From positions 62,001-126,000 of the forward strand of contig NZ_CANLBS010000002.1 of assembly GCF_947488945.1 (NCBI RefSeq): 64,000 nt of DNA. Reading direction: 5' to 3'. This stretch comes from an uncultured Streptomyces sp. Its GTDB lineage: Bacteria; Actinomycetota; Actinomycetes; Streptomycetales; Streptomycetaceae. The notes beneath the pieces were generated by a model. It worked only from the letters and a program-made list of their open reading frames with translations, had not been told where the DNA came from and searched no databases. Shown here one piece after another: positions 44,593-56,215 of the stretch. A program made the translations under genes and the position numbers. Numbering within the stretch: the stretch's first letter is position 1; each line of letters starts with the position of its first letter.

Positions 44593-45122
44593 GCGCTGCG
44601 ACAAGCCCTCCACACCTGCGGACAAGTCCTCCACAACATCCCGCAAAGACTCCATGAATTCGGAGAACCAGCAGGTCGGAGCCTTGCCCAGGCTCAAGAA
44701 AAGCTCTGGAACCCTTGCCCGCCGACCCTGTCGGCGGGCAGAGTGGTCTCTGCCCCGACCCGGGCTCTTCACCCCTGCTCCACCGCGCCCCGCACCACCC
44801 GTGCGTCTCCCGTTCCCCAGCGGGCGGACCCCGGACTCCCCGCAGATCCCCCGGCGATTCCCGCAGCCCCCGCCGCGCGCCCGCGCATCCGCTCCGACCG
44901 GTGCCGATGCCCCTCGCGTCCGGCCCGGAAGGCGTCGGGCCGGAGGTGGGATATCGGCTGGATCCCGGCGGAAGACCGGCCTCCCGCATCGGCCGGGGAA
45001 GCCTCCGGCGCGCCGGGCCCGTACCATGGGACGAGCCGTGGCGCGTCCGCCCGGCGGGCGTACGAGGACCTGAGACCGACTGCGACGCCTGATCCCCGAT
45101 CCGAGAGAAGCGCAAGCCACCC
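44593..45122. other. intergenic region upstream of typA
   Basis: 530 bp with no supportable gene. It contains a direct repeat of about 19 bp (GACAAGCCCTCCACA / GACAAGTCCTCCACA, 44599-44640) and a terminator-like hairpin (44718-44740). The promoter of typA must lie in the right half. Confidence 0.45.
44718..44740 (+). terminator. hairpin downstream of the orphan binding protein
   Basis: GCCCGCCGAC / GTCGGCGGGC, perfect 10-bp stem with a 3-nt loop, 126 bp after the stop. No T-run. Confidence 0.55.
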
Positions 45123-46994
<1,872 letters not shown>

Positions 46995-47474
46995 CCCCGC
47001 CCGCGTCGCGGCCCGTCCGGGCCGCCCGCAGACGGTGACCCGCTGCTGAGCCACGGCTCCGCACGGTCACCGGCGCAGGTGGCATCGACCGGAGGCCCGG
47101 TCCCCACGCACACGTGGGGGCCGGGCCTCCGTCAATTGATTTACGTCACTCTTTCGTCCGGTTATCGGGTTCCCCGATCCGAAAGGTGTGTTAACAGTCC
47201 GTTTCGCGGGTGTCTGTCTGCACTCACTTTGTCCGGATTTCGGGCATCCAGGCTGTGGTGATGTTGTCAAACCGAGACCCTTTAAGTGTGGTTTACAGCC
47301 CGGCTGTGCCCAATAGTTGGCTCCATTGAGCTCGGGTCAATGGGTCACGCACTGTGGGGAGTGCGCCGACTCACGAGCACACTCGGGGCATCACGCACAC
47401 CACCCTCGGAAGCGAGGGCGTTGCCGTGCGGTGTCCCTCTTGAAGTCAAAAGTGGACTCATGAGGAGGAAACCC
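46995..47474. other. upstream region of the first peptide ABC operon
   Basis: 480 bp between typA and the first binding-protein gene. It holds the typA terminator (47091-47130), then an AT-richer 340-bp leader. The leader should contain the operon promoter and any binding sites for developmental regulators; I cannot assign specific sites. Confidence 0.5.
47091..47130 (+). terminator. typA terminator
   Basis: 18-bp stem GGAGGCCCGGTCCCCACG / CGTGGGGGCCGGGCCTCC with one T-G pair and a 4-nt loop, followed by gtcaattgattta. Confidence 0.85.
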
Positions 47475-49112
47475 ATGCGCGGTGCCAAGAGCGCCAAGTG
47501 GGTCGCGGGAGCGGCAATCATCGCCCTGGCCGCGACGGCCTGTGGTGGCGGCGACGACGACGCCAAGGACAGCAAGAGCGCCAAGGGTGCGGTCGACGCC
47601 AACGGCATCTTCTCCATCGAGGTCGGTGAGCCGCAGAACCCGCTGCAGCCCGCCAACACGATGGAGTCGAACGGCAGCATCGTCACGGACGCGATCTTCT
47701 CGCAGCTCGTCGACTACGACCCCCAGGGCAAGCTGGAGATGGTCAACGCCGAGTCGGTGGAGACCACCGACTCGAAGCTGTGGACCGTCAAGCTGAAGGC
47801 CGACTGGAAGTTCCACGACGGCACCCCCGTCACGGCCGAGTCCTACGTCAAGGCCTGGAACTGGGCCGCGAACATCACCAACGCGCAGACCAACGCGTCC
47901 TGGTTCGCGGACATCAAGGGCTTCGCCGACGTGCACCCCGACGGTGAGGGCGCCAAGCCGAAGGCCGACGCCATGTCCGGCCTGAAGGTCGTGGACGACA
48001 CCACGTTCACCATCGAGCTCAACTCCCCGCTGCCGTACTTCTCCTACAAGCTCGGCTACACGGTGTTCTCGCCGCTGCCCGAGTCCTTCTACGCGGACCC
48101 GAAGGCCGCCGGCGAGAAGCCGGTCGGCAACGGCGCGTACAAGTTCGAGAGCTGGGACCACAAGAAGCAGATCAAGGTCGTCCGCAACGACGACTACAAG
48201 GGTCCGGACAAGGCGAAGAACGGTGGTGTGATCTTCAAGAACTACACCACCCTCGAGACCGCCTACGAGGACCTGAAGTCCGGCAACGTGGACGTTCTGC
48301 GCCAGATCGCGCCGAAGGACCTCCCGGTCTACCGCGACGACCTCGGTGACCGCGCCGTGGACCAGGCGTACTCCGCCATCCAGACGCTCGGCGTCGCCAT
48401 GTACTCGCCGACCTGGAAGAACACGGACCCGAAGGTCCTCCAGGGCCTGTCGATGGCGATCGACCGCGACACCATCACCAAGACGGTCCTCCAGGGCACC
48501 CGTGAGCCGGCCACCGGCTGGGTCGCCAAGGGCGTCCTCGGCTACCAGGACAACGTCGCGGGCGAGGTCACGACCTACAACCCGACCAAGGCCAAGGCCC
48601 TCATCAAGGAGGGTGGCGGTGTTCCGGGCAACAAGGTCTTCATCCAGTTCAACGCCGACGGCGGTCACAAGGAGTGGGTCGAGGCCGTCTGCAACAGCAT
48701 CACGCAGGCGACGGGCGTCGCGTGCGCCGGCGACTCCAAGACGGACTTCCAGGCCGACCTGAACGCGCGTGACGCCAAGGAAGTCAAGTCGTTCTACCGC
48801 GGTGGCTGGGTGCTCGACTACCCGATCAACGCCAACTTCATCAGCGACCTGTTCCGTACGGGTGCGGCGGGCAACAACGGGTTCTTCTCGAACAAGGAGC
48901 TCGACAAGCAGATCGCGGCCGCGGACTCCGCCGCCACGCTCGACGAGTCGGTCAAGGGCTACCAGACCATCGAGAAGGAACTGGTCAAGTACATGCCGAC
49001 CATCCCGCTCTGGTACTACAAGGTCAACGCCGGTTACTCGGAGAAGGTCCAGAACGTCCAGTACGCGCAGGACGGCGACCCGATCCTGACCGAGGTCGAG
49101 GTCAAGAAGTAA
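47475..49112 (+). CDS. oligopeptide-binding lipoprotein, operon 1
   Basis: SBP family 5 lipoprotein of 545 aa. The signal peptide starts MRGAKSAKWVAGAAIIAL and ends at lipobox ATAC. GEPQNPLQPANTMESNG and KGYQTIEKELVKYMPTIPLW mark the two lobes. GAGGAGG lies 6 nt before the ATG at 47475, so that start is preferred over the ATG at 47460. It should capture extracellular peptides for the permeases that follow. It is paralogous to the protein at 53557 (same signal-peptide start MRGA, same domain order). By position it corresponds to the bldK-type lipoproteins needed for aerial growth in Streptomyces, but I cannot confirm the orthologue. Confidence 0.92.
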   Translation: MRGAKSAKWVAGAAIIALAATACGGGDDDAKDSKSAKGAVDANGIFSIEVGEPQNPLQPANTMESNGSIVTDAIFSQLVDYDPQGKLEMVNAESVETTDSKLWTVKLKADWKFHDGTPVTAESYVKAWNWAANITNAQTNASWFADIKGFADVHPDGEGAKPKADAMSGLKVVDDTTFTIELNSPLPYFSYKLGYTVFSPLPESFYADPKAAGEKPVGNGAYKFESWDHKKQIKVVRNDDYKGPDKAKNGGVIFKNYTTLETAYEDLKSGNVDVLRQIAPKDLPVYRDDLGDRAVDQAYSAIQTLGVAMYSPTWKNTDPKVLQGLSMAIDRDTITKTVLQGTREPATGWVAKGVLGYQDNVAGEVTTYNPTKAKALIKEGGGVPGNKVFIQFNADGGHKEWVEAVCNSITQATGVACAGDSKTDFQADLNARDAKEVKSFYRGGWVLDYPINANFISDLFRTGAAGNNGFFSNKELDKQIAAADSAATLDESVKGYQTIEKELVKYMPTIPLWYYKVNAGYSEKVQNVQYAQDGDPILTEVEVKK

Positions 49113-49281
49113 CACCGACGTAGTCCGCGGGTCGGTGCCGGACCGGATCTGACATCGGACCTGTACCAAGCCTGCACGCAGTGGCCGGGGGGCCCTTCCG
49201 CACCTCGGACCGACCCATCGGGAAGGTCCGTCGCACGGGAGGGCCCGTCGGCTGCCGCTTGCCGATTTACATGGAGGCACG

Positions 49282-50214
49282 ATGGGGCGCTATGTCGTAC
49301 GACGACTGCTCCAGATGATCCCGGTCTTCATCGGGACAACCCTGCTGATCTTCCTGATGGTCTACACGCTGCCCGGCGACCCCGTGCGCGGGCTGTTCGG
49401 GGACAAGGGCGCCGATCCGGCGACCCTGGCGGCGATGAGACACCAACTCGGGCTGGACCAGCCGATCCTGGTGCAGTACTGGGACTACATGAAGGGGATC
49501 GTGGTCCACTTCGACTTCGGTACCCAGATCGCCAGCGGACGCCCCGTCACCGACGTGCTCGGCGACGCGTTCCCGGTCACCCTGCGCCTCGCCGGCATCG
49601 CCTTCGTCATCGAGATCGTCCTCGGTGTCGGACTCGGCATGCTCGCCGGTCTGCGCGCGGGACGGCTGACGGACAACATCGTCCTCGTCTTCACGCTGCT
49701 GATCATTTCCATCCCGGTCTTCGTGCTCGGCTTCATCGTGAAGTCGGTGTTCGCGTTCCAGCTCGACTGGATCTCGCCGAACGTCTCCAACGAGGCCACC
49801 TGGGGCGAGCTGATCACGCCGGGCATCGTGCTCGGTTCGCTGTCGCTCGCGTACGTCGCCCGGCTCACCCGGACGACGATGGCGGAGAACCTGCGCGCCG
49901 ACTACATGCGCACCGCGGTGGCCAAGGGCCTGCCCAAGCGCCGCATCGTCGGTGTGCACCTGATGCGCAACTCGCTGATCCCCGTCGTCACCTTCCTCGG
50001 CACCGACCTCGGAGCCCTGATGGGCGGAGCGGTCGTCACCGAGGGCCTGTTCAACGTGAAGGGGATCGGCGGCACCATCTTCGAGTCGATCGTCCGCCGC
50101 GAGGGCACCACCCTCGTCGGGCTGGTCACCATCCTGGTGCTCGTCTACCTCCTCATGAGCCTCATCGTCGACCTGCTGTACGCGGTCCTGGACCCGAGGA
50201 TCCGGTATGCCTGA
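49282..50214 (+). CDS. oligopeptide ABC permease (DppB type), operon 1
   Basis: Permease of 310 aa with six helices. The start MGRYVVRRLLQMIPVFIGTT is the DppB/OppB signature, and RTAVAKGLPKRRIVGVHLMR is its EAA-like loop. A 169-bp gap separates it from the binding protein and contains GC-rich inverted repeats that could attenuate the transcript, giving more binding protein than permease. It overlaps the next permease by 8 bp. Its paralogue is at 55292. Confidence 0.94.
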   Translation: MGRYVVRRLLQMIPVFIGTTLLIFLMVYTLPGDPVRGLFGDKGADPATLAAMRHQLGLDQPILVQYWDYMKGIVVHFDFGTQIASGRPVTDVLGDAFPVTLRLAGIAFVIEIVLGVGLGMLAGLRAGRLTDNIVLVFTLLIISIPVFVLGFIVKSVFAFQLDWISPNVSNEATWGELITPGIVLGSLSLAYVARLTRTTMAENLRADYMRTAVAKGLPKRRIVGVHLMRNSLIPVVTFLGTDLGALMGGAVVTEGLFNVKGIGGTIFESIVRREGTTLVGLVTILVLVYLLMSLIVDLLYAVLDPRIRYA

Positions 50215-51160
50215 CATGACCAAGACCGCGACCACCCCCGAGGACGCCAAGGCGGCGGCCGTCACCGGGCAGCCGGTCGCGCCCGTCAAGGCCGAGAAGG
50301 CACGCAGCCTCTGGGGCGACGCCTGGATCGACCTGCGCCGCAACTGGTACTTCGTGATCTCGGCCGTCCTCATCGTGATCCTGCTCGTCATCACGGCGTT
50401 CCCTGGCTGGTTCACCAGCGCCTCGCCCACCTCGGGCGACCTGGTGCACCACTTCCTGGGCAAGCCCGAACTGAGCAAGGTCGGTTCGGACGGCTGGCTC
50501 GGCTGGGACGGCCAGGGCCGGAGCGTCTACGCGCGTGTCATCTACGGCACCCGTGCCTCGGTGATCGTGGGCCTCGCGGTGACGCTGCTCGTCACCCTGT
50601 TCGGCGGGCTGATCGGCATGCTCGCCGGTTACTTCGGCGGCTGGGTCGACGCGCTGCTCTCCGGATTCACCAACATCTTCCTGGGCCTGCCCTTCCTGCT
50701 CGGTGCGATGGTCGTCCTCCAGGCGTTCACCGAGCGTTCCATCTGGGTGGTCGTCCTCGCTCTGGCCTTCCTCGGCTGGACGCAGATCGCCCGCGTGATG
50801 CGCGGCGCGGTGATCACCATCAAGCAGGCGGACTTCGTCCAGGCGGCCCGAGCGCTGGGAGCGGGCACCCCCCGCATCCTGTTCCGGCACATCCTGCCGA
50901 ACGTCCTGGCCCCGGTGATCGTCGTGGCGACCATCTCGCTCGGCGTCTACATCTCCGCCGAGGCCACCCTGTCCTACCTGGGCCTCGGCCTCGCCTCGCC
51001 CACGGTCTCGTGGGGCATGGACATCTCCGGCGGCGCGAGCCAGATCCGGGTGGCGCAGCACATCCTGCTCTACCCGTCGATCATGCTCAGCATCACCGTC
51101 CTGGCGTTCATCATGCTCGGCGAAGCCGTCCGTAACGCCCTCGACCCGAAGACGCGATAA
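50207..51160 (+). CDS. oligopeptide ABC permease (DppC type), operon 1
   Basis: Permease of 317 aa with a long cytoplasmic N-terminus (about 55 residues) and six helices. The EAA loop is QAARALGAGTPRILFRHILP and the C-terminus FIMLGEAVRNALDPKTR is typical of DppC. GRSVYARVIYGTRASV precedes the transport core. It forms the channel with the DppB-type subunit. The next gene starts 12 bp later behind AAGGAGGG. Confidence 0.94.
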   Translation: MPDMTKTATTPEDAKAAAVTGQPVAPVKAEKARSLWGDAWIDLRRNWYFVISAVLIVILLVITAFPGWFTSASPTSGDLVHHFLGKPELSKVGSDGWLGWDGQGRSVYARVIYGTRASVIVGLAVTLLVTLFGGLIGMLAGYFGGWVDALLSGFTNIFLGLPFLLGAMVVLQAFTERSIWVVVLALAFLGWTQIARVMRGAVITIKQADFVQAARALGAGTPRILFRHILPNVLAPVIVVATISLGVYISAEATLSYLGLGLASPTVSWGMDISGGASQIRVAQHILLYPSIMLSITVLAFIMLGEAVRNALDPKTR

Positions 51161-51171
51161 GGAGGGCGCAC

Positions 51172-52230
51172 GTGACCAGCATCGATCAAATCGCAGAGGT
51201 CCCGGCCGCGCGCTCGGGAGACGACCACGTCGGTCCCCTGCTCGAAGTACGTGACCTGCACGTGGAGTTCCACACCCGGGACGGCGTGGCCAAGGCCGTC
51301 AACGGCGTCAACTACAGCGTGAACGCCGGGGAGACGCTCGCCGTGCTCGGCGAGTCCGGCTCCGGCAAGTCCGTGACCGCGCAGGCGATCATGGGCATCC
51401 TCGACATGCCGCCGGGCAGGATCCCGCAGGGCGAGATCTTCTTCCGCGGTCAGGACATGCTCAAGATGTCCTCCGAGGAGCGTCGTCAGATCCGCGGCCG
51501 GAAGATCGCGATGATCTTCCAGGACGCGCTGTCCTCCCTCAACCCCGTGCTGAGCGTGGGGTACCAGCTCGGCGAGATGTTCCGGGTGCACCAGGGCCTC
51601 TCCAAGAAGGAGGCCCGGGCCAAGTCCATCGAGCTGATGGACCAGGTCAAGATCCCCGCCGCCGCCGCGCGCGTCTCGGACTACCCGCACCAGTTCTCCG
51701 GCGGCATGCGCCAGCGCATCATGATCGCCATGGCGCTGGCCCTGGAGCCCGACCTGATCATCGCCGACGAGCCGACCACGGCCCTCGACGTGACGGTCCA
51801 GGCCCAGGTCATGGACCTGCTCGCGGAGCTCCAGCGCGAGTACAACATGGGTCTCGTCCTGATCACGCACGACCTCGGCGTGGTCGCGGACGTCGCCGAC
51901 AAGATCGCGGTGATGTACGCGGGCCGGATCGTCGAGACCGCTCCGGTGCACGAGATCTACAAGCGCCCGGCGCACCCCTACACCAAGGGTCTGCTGGAGT
52001 CGATCCCGCGTCTGGACCAGAAGGGGCAGGACCTCTACGCGATCAAGGGCCTGCCGCCCAACCTGCTCAAGGTGCCCTCCGGCTGCGCGTTCAACCCGCG
52101 CTGCACGATGGCGCAGGACATCTGCCGCACCGACATCCCGGCCCTGTACCAGGTGACCGAGCGGGACGGCGCCGAGCTGGTCGGCCGCGGCAGCGCCTGC
52201 CACTTCTGGAAGGAGACGATCCATGGCTGA
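51172..52230 (+). CDS. oligopeptide ABC ATPase (DppD type), operon 1
   Basis: ATPase of 352 aa starting at a GTG. Walker A is GESGSGKS, the signature is FSGGMRQR, Walker B is LIIADEPTTALD and the switch His is in LITHDLG. The C-terminal oligopeptide-transporter domain includes HPYTKGLLESIPRLDQ and CAFNPRCTMAQDIC, whose Cys residues in DppD-type proteins often bind an Fe-S cluster or zinc. It overlaps the next ATPase gene by 8 bp. Confidence 0.95.
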   Translation: MTSIDQIAEVPAARSGDDHVGPLLEVRDLHVEFHTRDGVAKAVNGVNYSVNAGETLAVLGESGSGKSVTAQAIMGILDMPPGRIPQGEIFFRGQDMLKMSSEERRQIRGRKIAMIFQDALSSLNPVLSVGYQLGEMFRVHQGLSKKEARAKSIELMDQVKIPAAAARVSDYPHQFSGGMRQRIMIAMALALEPDLIIADEPTTALDVTVQAQVMDLLAELQREYNMGLVLITHDLGVVADVADKIAVMYAGRIVETAPVHEIYKRPAHPYTKGLLESIPRLDQKGQDLYAIKGLPPNLLKVPSGCAFNPRCTMAQDICRTDIPALYQVTERDGAELVGRGSACHFWKETIHG

Positions 52231-53371
52231 CATCGACAAGGGGACCATGGACGCCGACGCCACCCCGAACGTCACCGCGGTGGAGACGGTCGACGCGGCC
52301 ACGGAGGACGAGGCGGTCGCCGCCATCGACGCCCCCGCGACCCGGGGAGAGCCGATCCTCCAGGTGCGCAACCTGGTCAAGCACTTCCCGCTGACCCAGG
52401 GCATCCTGTTCAAGAAGCAGGTCGGCGCCGTCAAGGCCGTCGACGGCATCTCGTTCGACCTCTACGCGGGCGAGACGCTCGGCATCGTCGGCGAGTCCGG
52501 CTGTGGCAAGTCCACGGTCGCCAAGCTCCTGATGACGCTGGAGCGGGCGACGGCCGGCGAGGTCTTCTACAAGGGCCAGGACATCACCAAGCTGTCCGGC
52601 AGGGCGCTGAAGGCGGTCCGCCGGAACATCCAGATGGTGTTCCAGGACCCCTACACCTCGCTCAACCCGCGCATGACGGTCGGCGACATCATCGGCGAGA
52701 CCTTCGACATCCACCCCGAGGTGGCCCCGAAGGGCGACCGGCGCCGCAAGGTGCAGGAACTGCTGGACGTCGTCGGCCTGAACCCGGAGTACATCAACCG
52801 GTACCCGCACCAGTTCTCCGGCGGTCAGCGCCAGCGCATCGGCATCGCCCGCGGCCTGGCGCTCAACCCGGAGATCATCATCTGCGACGAGCCGGTCTCC
52901 GCGCTCGACGTGTCGGTGCAGGCCCAGGTCATCAACCTGATGGAGAAGCTCCAGGACGAGTTCAACCTCTCCTACCTCTTCATCGCGCACGACCTGTCCA
53001 TCGTCCGGCACATCTCCGACCGGGTCGGGGTCATGTACCTCGGCAAGATGGCGGAGATCGGCACGGACACGGAGATCTACGACCACCCGACGCACCCCTA
53101 CACCCAGGCGCTGCTGTCGGCGGTCCCGGTCCCCGACCCCGACGCCCGTGACGGCCGTGAGCGGATCATCCTCTCCGGGGACGTCCCCTCGCCGGCCAAC
53201 CCGCCCTCGGGCTGCCGCTTCCGCACCCGGTGCTGGAAGGCGGAGGACCGCTGCGCCACGGAGGTCCCGCTGCTCGCGGTTCCCGAGCGCTTCAAGGGGG
53301 CGCAGACCCCGGCCGCACACGAGTCGGCGTGCCACTTCGCCGAGGAGAAGGACGTCGTCCACGCGGCCTGA
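52223..53371 (+). CDS. oligopeptide ABC ATPase (DppF type), operon 1
   Basis: ATPase of 382 aa, last gene of the operon. An N-terminal tail of about 45 residues precedes the domain. Walker A is GESGCGKS, the signature FSGGQRQR and Walker B EIIICDEPVSALD. The C-terminal Cys box (CRFRTRCWKAEDRC) is present. With the DppD-type subunit it forms the heterodimeric motor. A large hairpin terminator begins 17 bp after the stop. Confidence 0.95.
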   Translation: MADIDKGTMDADATPNVTAVETVDAATEDEAVAAIDAPATRGEPILQVRNLVKHFPLTQGILFKKQVGAVKAVDGISFDLYAGETLGIVGESGCGKSTVAKLLMTLERATAGEVFYKGQDITKLSGRALKAVRRNIQMVFQDPYTSLNPRMTVGDIIGETFDIHPEVAPKGDRRRKVQELLDVVGLNPEYINRYPHQFSGGQRQRIGIARGLALNPEIIICDEPVSALDVSVQAQVINLMEKLQDEFNLSYLFIAHDLSIVRHISDRVGVMYLGKMAEIGTDTEIYDHPTHPYTQALLSAVPVPDPDARDGRERIILSGDVPSPANPPSGCRFRTRCWKAEDRCATEVPLLAVPERFKGAQTPAAHESACHFAEEKDVVHAA

Positions 53372-53387
53372 TCCCGTCCTCTCCCGC

Positions 53388-53437
53388 ACGGGCCCGTGCG
53401 CGCGGAACGCCACAGCGTTCCCCGCGCACGGGCCCGT
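53388..53437 (+). terminator. terminator between the two peptide ABC operons
   Basis: Arms of 23 bp with one mismatch (53388-53410 and 53415-53437) around a CACA loop. No T-run. It isolates operon 1 from operon 2. Confidence 0.85.
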
Positions 53438-53556
53438 CGGCGTTGCGCCGTCCGGGGCGCGGCCGCCGCGCCCGTACGGGCGAGGTGAACATGCGGCAAA
53501 GGTGCATATGGGTTCCTATGGGCTGAGCTACTCACAGGACTCACAGGAGGCACTCC

Positions 53557-55197
53557 ATGCGCGGAGCCACACACGCCAAGTGGGCCGCTTGCGCGGCGGC
53601 CGTCGCCCTGACGGCGACCGCCTGCGGCGGCGGGGACGACAGCGGTGGCGGAAGCGGTGGCGGTGGCGCCGACGGCATCGTGAGCTCCTCCTGGGGCGAC
53701 CCGCAGAACCCGCTGGAGCCCGCCAACACCAACGAGGTCCAGGGCGGCAAGGTCCTCGACATGGTCTTCCGGGGGCTCAAGCGCTACGACCCGAAGACCG
53801 GCGAGGCGAAGAACATGCTCGCCGAGAAGATCGAGTCCGACGACGAGCAGAACTTCACCGTCACCGTCAAGGACGGCTGGACCTTCTCCAACGGCGAGAA
53901 GGTCACCGCCGACTCCTTCGTGGACGCCTGGAACTACGGCGCCGCGCTGAAGAACAACCAGAAGAACGCGTACTTCTTCCAGTACATCGACGGCTACGAC
54001 AAGGCCCACCCCGAGTCGGGCTCCGCCTCCACCGACAAGCTCTCCGGGCTGAAGGTCGTGGACGACAGGACCTTCACCGTCAAGCTCTCGCAGAAGTTCT
54101 CGCTCTGGCCCGACACCCTCGGCTACGCGGCCTTCTCGCCGCTCCCGAAGTCCTTCTTCAGCGACCACGACGGATGGCTCTCCAAGCCCGTCGGCAACGG
54201 CCCGTACACCATCGAGAAGTACGCCAAGGGCTCCTCGATGAACCTGCGCAAGTGGGACGGCTACCCCGGCACGGACAAGGCGAAGAACGGCGGCATCGAC
54301 CTCAAGGTCTACACCGACAACAACACCGCCTACACCGACCTGACGGCCGGCAACCTCGACCTCGTCGACGACGTTCCCGCCTCGCAGCTCACCAACGTCG
54401 AGTCCGACCTCGGCGACCGCTACATCAACACCCCCGCGGGCATCATCCAGACCCTCACGTTCCCCTTCTACGAGAAGCAGTGGACGACCGACGACGCCCG
54501 CAAGGTGCGCCAGGGCCTGTCGATGGCGATCAACCGGGACCAGATCACCAACCAGATCTTCCGCAAGACCCGTACCCCCGCCAGCGACTGGACCTCCCCG
54601 GTGCTCGGCGAGGAGGGCGGCTACAAGAAGGGCCTCTGCGGCAAGGAGTGCACCTACGACGCCGCGGCGGCGAAGAAGACGATCGAGGACGCCGGCGGCA
54701 TCCCCGGCGGCCAGCTCAAGATCGGCTACAACGCCGACACCGGCTCGCACAAGGAGTGGGTCGACGCCGTCTGCAACAGCATCAACAACGTCATGGGCGA
54801 CAACAAGGCCTGCGTCGGCGCCCCGGTCGGCACCTTCGCCGACTTCCGCAACCAGGTCACCCAGCAGAAGCTGACCGGCCCCTGGCGCGCGGGCTGGCAG
54901 ATGGACTACCCGCTGATCCAGAACTTCCTGCAGCCGGTCTACTACAGCAACGCCTCGTCCAACGACGGCAAGTGGAGCAACCAGGAGTTCGACGACCTCG
55001 TCGACAAGGCCAACGCCGAGTCCGACAGGGCGAAGGCGGTCTCCACCTTCCAGGACGCCGAGAAGGTCATGGTCGAGCAGATGCCCGTCATCCCGCTCTG
55101 GTACCAGAACGGCAGCGCCGGCTACTCGGAACGCGTGGACAACGTCGAGCTGAACGTCTTCAGCGTCCCGGTCTACAACGAGATCACGGTCAAGTGA
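53557..55197 (+). CDS. oligopeptide-binding lipoprotein, operon 2
   Basis: SBP family 5 lipoprotein of 546 aa. Signal peptide MRGATHAKWAACAAAVAL ends at lipobox ATAC, followed by a Gly/Ser linker. It aligns with the binding protein of operon 1 along its whole length (GDPQNPLEPANTNEVQGG; EKVMVEQMPVIPLWYQNGSAGYSERV). Operon 1's protein has only the Cys near residue 420, whereas this one has extra Cys residues near 365 (GLCGKECTYDAAAA), so ligand range may differ. AGGAGG precedes the ATG. Confidence 0.92.
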   Translation: MRGATHAKWAACAAAVALTATACGGGDDSGGGSGGGGADGIVSSSWGDPQNPLEPANTNEVQGGKVLDMVFRGLKRYDPKTGEAKNMLAEKIESDDEQNFTVTVKDGWTFSNGEKVTADSFVDAWNYGAALKNNQKNAYFFQYIDGYDKAHPESGSASTDKLSGLKVVDDRTFTVKLSQKFSLWPDTLGYAAFSPLPKSFFSDHDGWLSKPVGNGPYTIEKYAKGSSMNLRKWDGYPGTDKAKNGGIDLKVYTDNNTAYTDLTAGNLDLVDDVPASQLTNVESDLGDRYINTPAGIIQTLTFPFYEKQWTTDDARKVRQGLSMAINRDQITNQIFRKTRTPASDWTSPVLGEEGGYKKGLCGKECTYDAAAAKKTIEDAGGIPGGQLKIGYNADTGSHKEWVDAVCNSINNVMGDNKACVGAPVGTFADFRNQVTQQKLTGPWRAGWQMDYPLIQNFLQPVYYSNASSNDGKWSNQEFDDLVDKANAESDRAKAVSTFQDAEKVMVEQMPVIPLWYQNGSAGYSERVDNVELNVFSVPVYNEITVK

Positions 55198-55291
55198 CCC
55201 GCTGAAGGCCGGGCGGCGGGTGCGGAGCTCCGCACCCGCCGCCCGGCGCACCCCGTTCCGACCGACCGCCCCGACCCGCCAGGAGCCCTTC

Positions 55292-56215
55292 ATGGGACGT
55301 TATGTGATCCGGCGGCTGCTGCAGATGATCCCGGTCTTCTTCGGCACCACGCTGCTGATCTTCCTCATGGTGAACGTGATGGGCGACCCCATCGCGGGCC
55401 TCTGCGGCGACCGCCAGTGCGACCCGGCCACCGCCGCCCAGCTCCGCTCGGAATTCGGCCTCGACAAGCCCGTCTGGCAGCAGTACCTGACCTACATGGG
55501 CAACGTCTTCACCGGCGACTTCGGCACCGCGTTCAACGGGCAGAAGGTCACCGAGCTGATGGCCACCGCCTTCCCCGTCACCATCCGCCTCACCCTCATC
55601 GCGATCGTCTTCGAGATCGTCATCGGCATCACCCTCGGCGTGATCACCGGCCTGCACCGCGGCCGCCCGGTCGACACCGGCATCCTGGTGCTGACCCTGG
55701 TCGTCATCTCCGTGCCGACCTTCGTCACCGGCCTGCTGCTGCAACTGCTGCTCGGCGTGAAGTGGGGCGTCATCAGCCCCTCGGTCTCCTCGGAGGCGCC
55801 GTTCGACGAACTGCTCGTTCCCGGCCTGGTGCTGGCCTCGGTCTCCCTCGCCTACGTCGCCCGGCTCACCCGCTCCTCGATCGCCGAGAACGCCCGCGCC
55901 GACTACGTGCGCACCGCGGTCGCCAAGGGGCTGCCCCGGCGCCGCGTCATCGTCCGTCACCTGCTGCGCAACTCCCTGATCCCCGTCGTCACCTTCATCG
56001 GCACCGACGTCGGCGCCCTGATGGGCGGCGCGATCGTCACCGAGCGGATCTTCAACATCCACGGCGTCGGCTACCAGCTCTACCAGGGCATCCTGCGTCA
56101 GAACTCGCAGACGGTCGTCGGGTTCGTGACCGTCCTGGTCCTCGTCTTCCTCGCCGCCAACCTGATCGTCGACCTCCTGTACGCCGTACTCGACCCGAGG
56201 ATCCGCTATGCCTGA
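55292..56215 (+). CDS. oligopeptide ABC permease (DppB type), operon 2
   Basis: Permease of 307 aa. It begins MGRYVIRRLLQMIPVFFGTT and closely matches the operon-1 copy at 49282. AGGAG lies 6 nt before the ATG at 55292. The periplasmic loop after helix 1 carries GLCGDRQCDP, two Cys residues absent from the operon-1 copy. It overlaps the DppC-type gene by 8 bp. Confidence 0.93.
   Translation: MGRYVIRRLLQMIPVFFGTTLLIFLMVNVMGDPIAGLCGDRQCDPATAAQLRSEFGLDKPVWQQYLTYMGNVFTGDFGTAFNGQKVTELMATAFPVTIRLTLIAIVFEIVIGITLGVITGLHRGRPVDTGILVLTLVVISVPTFVTGLLLQLLLGVKWGVISPSVSSEAPFDELLVPGLVLASVSLAYVARLTRSSIAENARADYVRTAVAKGLPRRRVIVRHLLRNSLIPVVTFIGTDVGALMGGAIVTERIFNIHGVGYQLYQGILRQNSQTVVGFVTVLVLVFLAANLIVDLLYAVLDPRIRYA

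Noticed and set aside
41899..45120. 1,073-codon minus-strand frame opposite the binding-protein gene
   Set aside because: Antisense shadow of a well-supported lipoprotein gene; no family features and no sensible ribosome-binding site.
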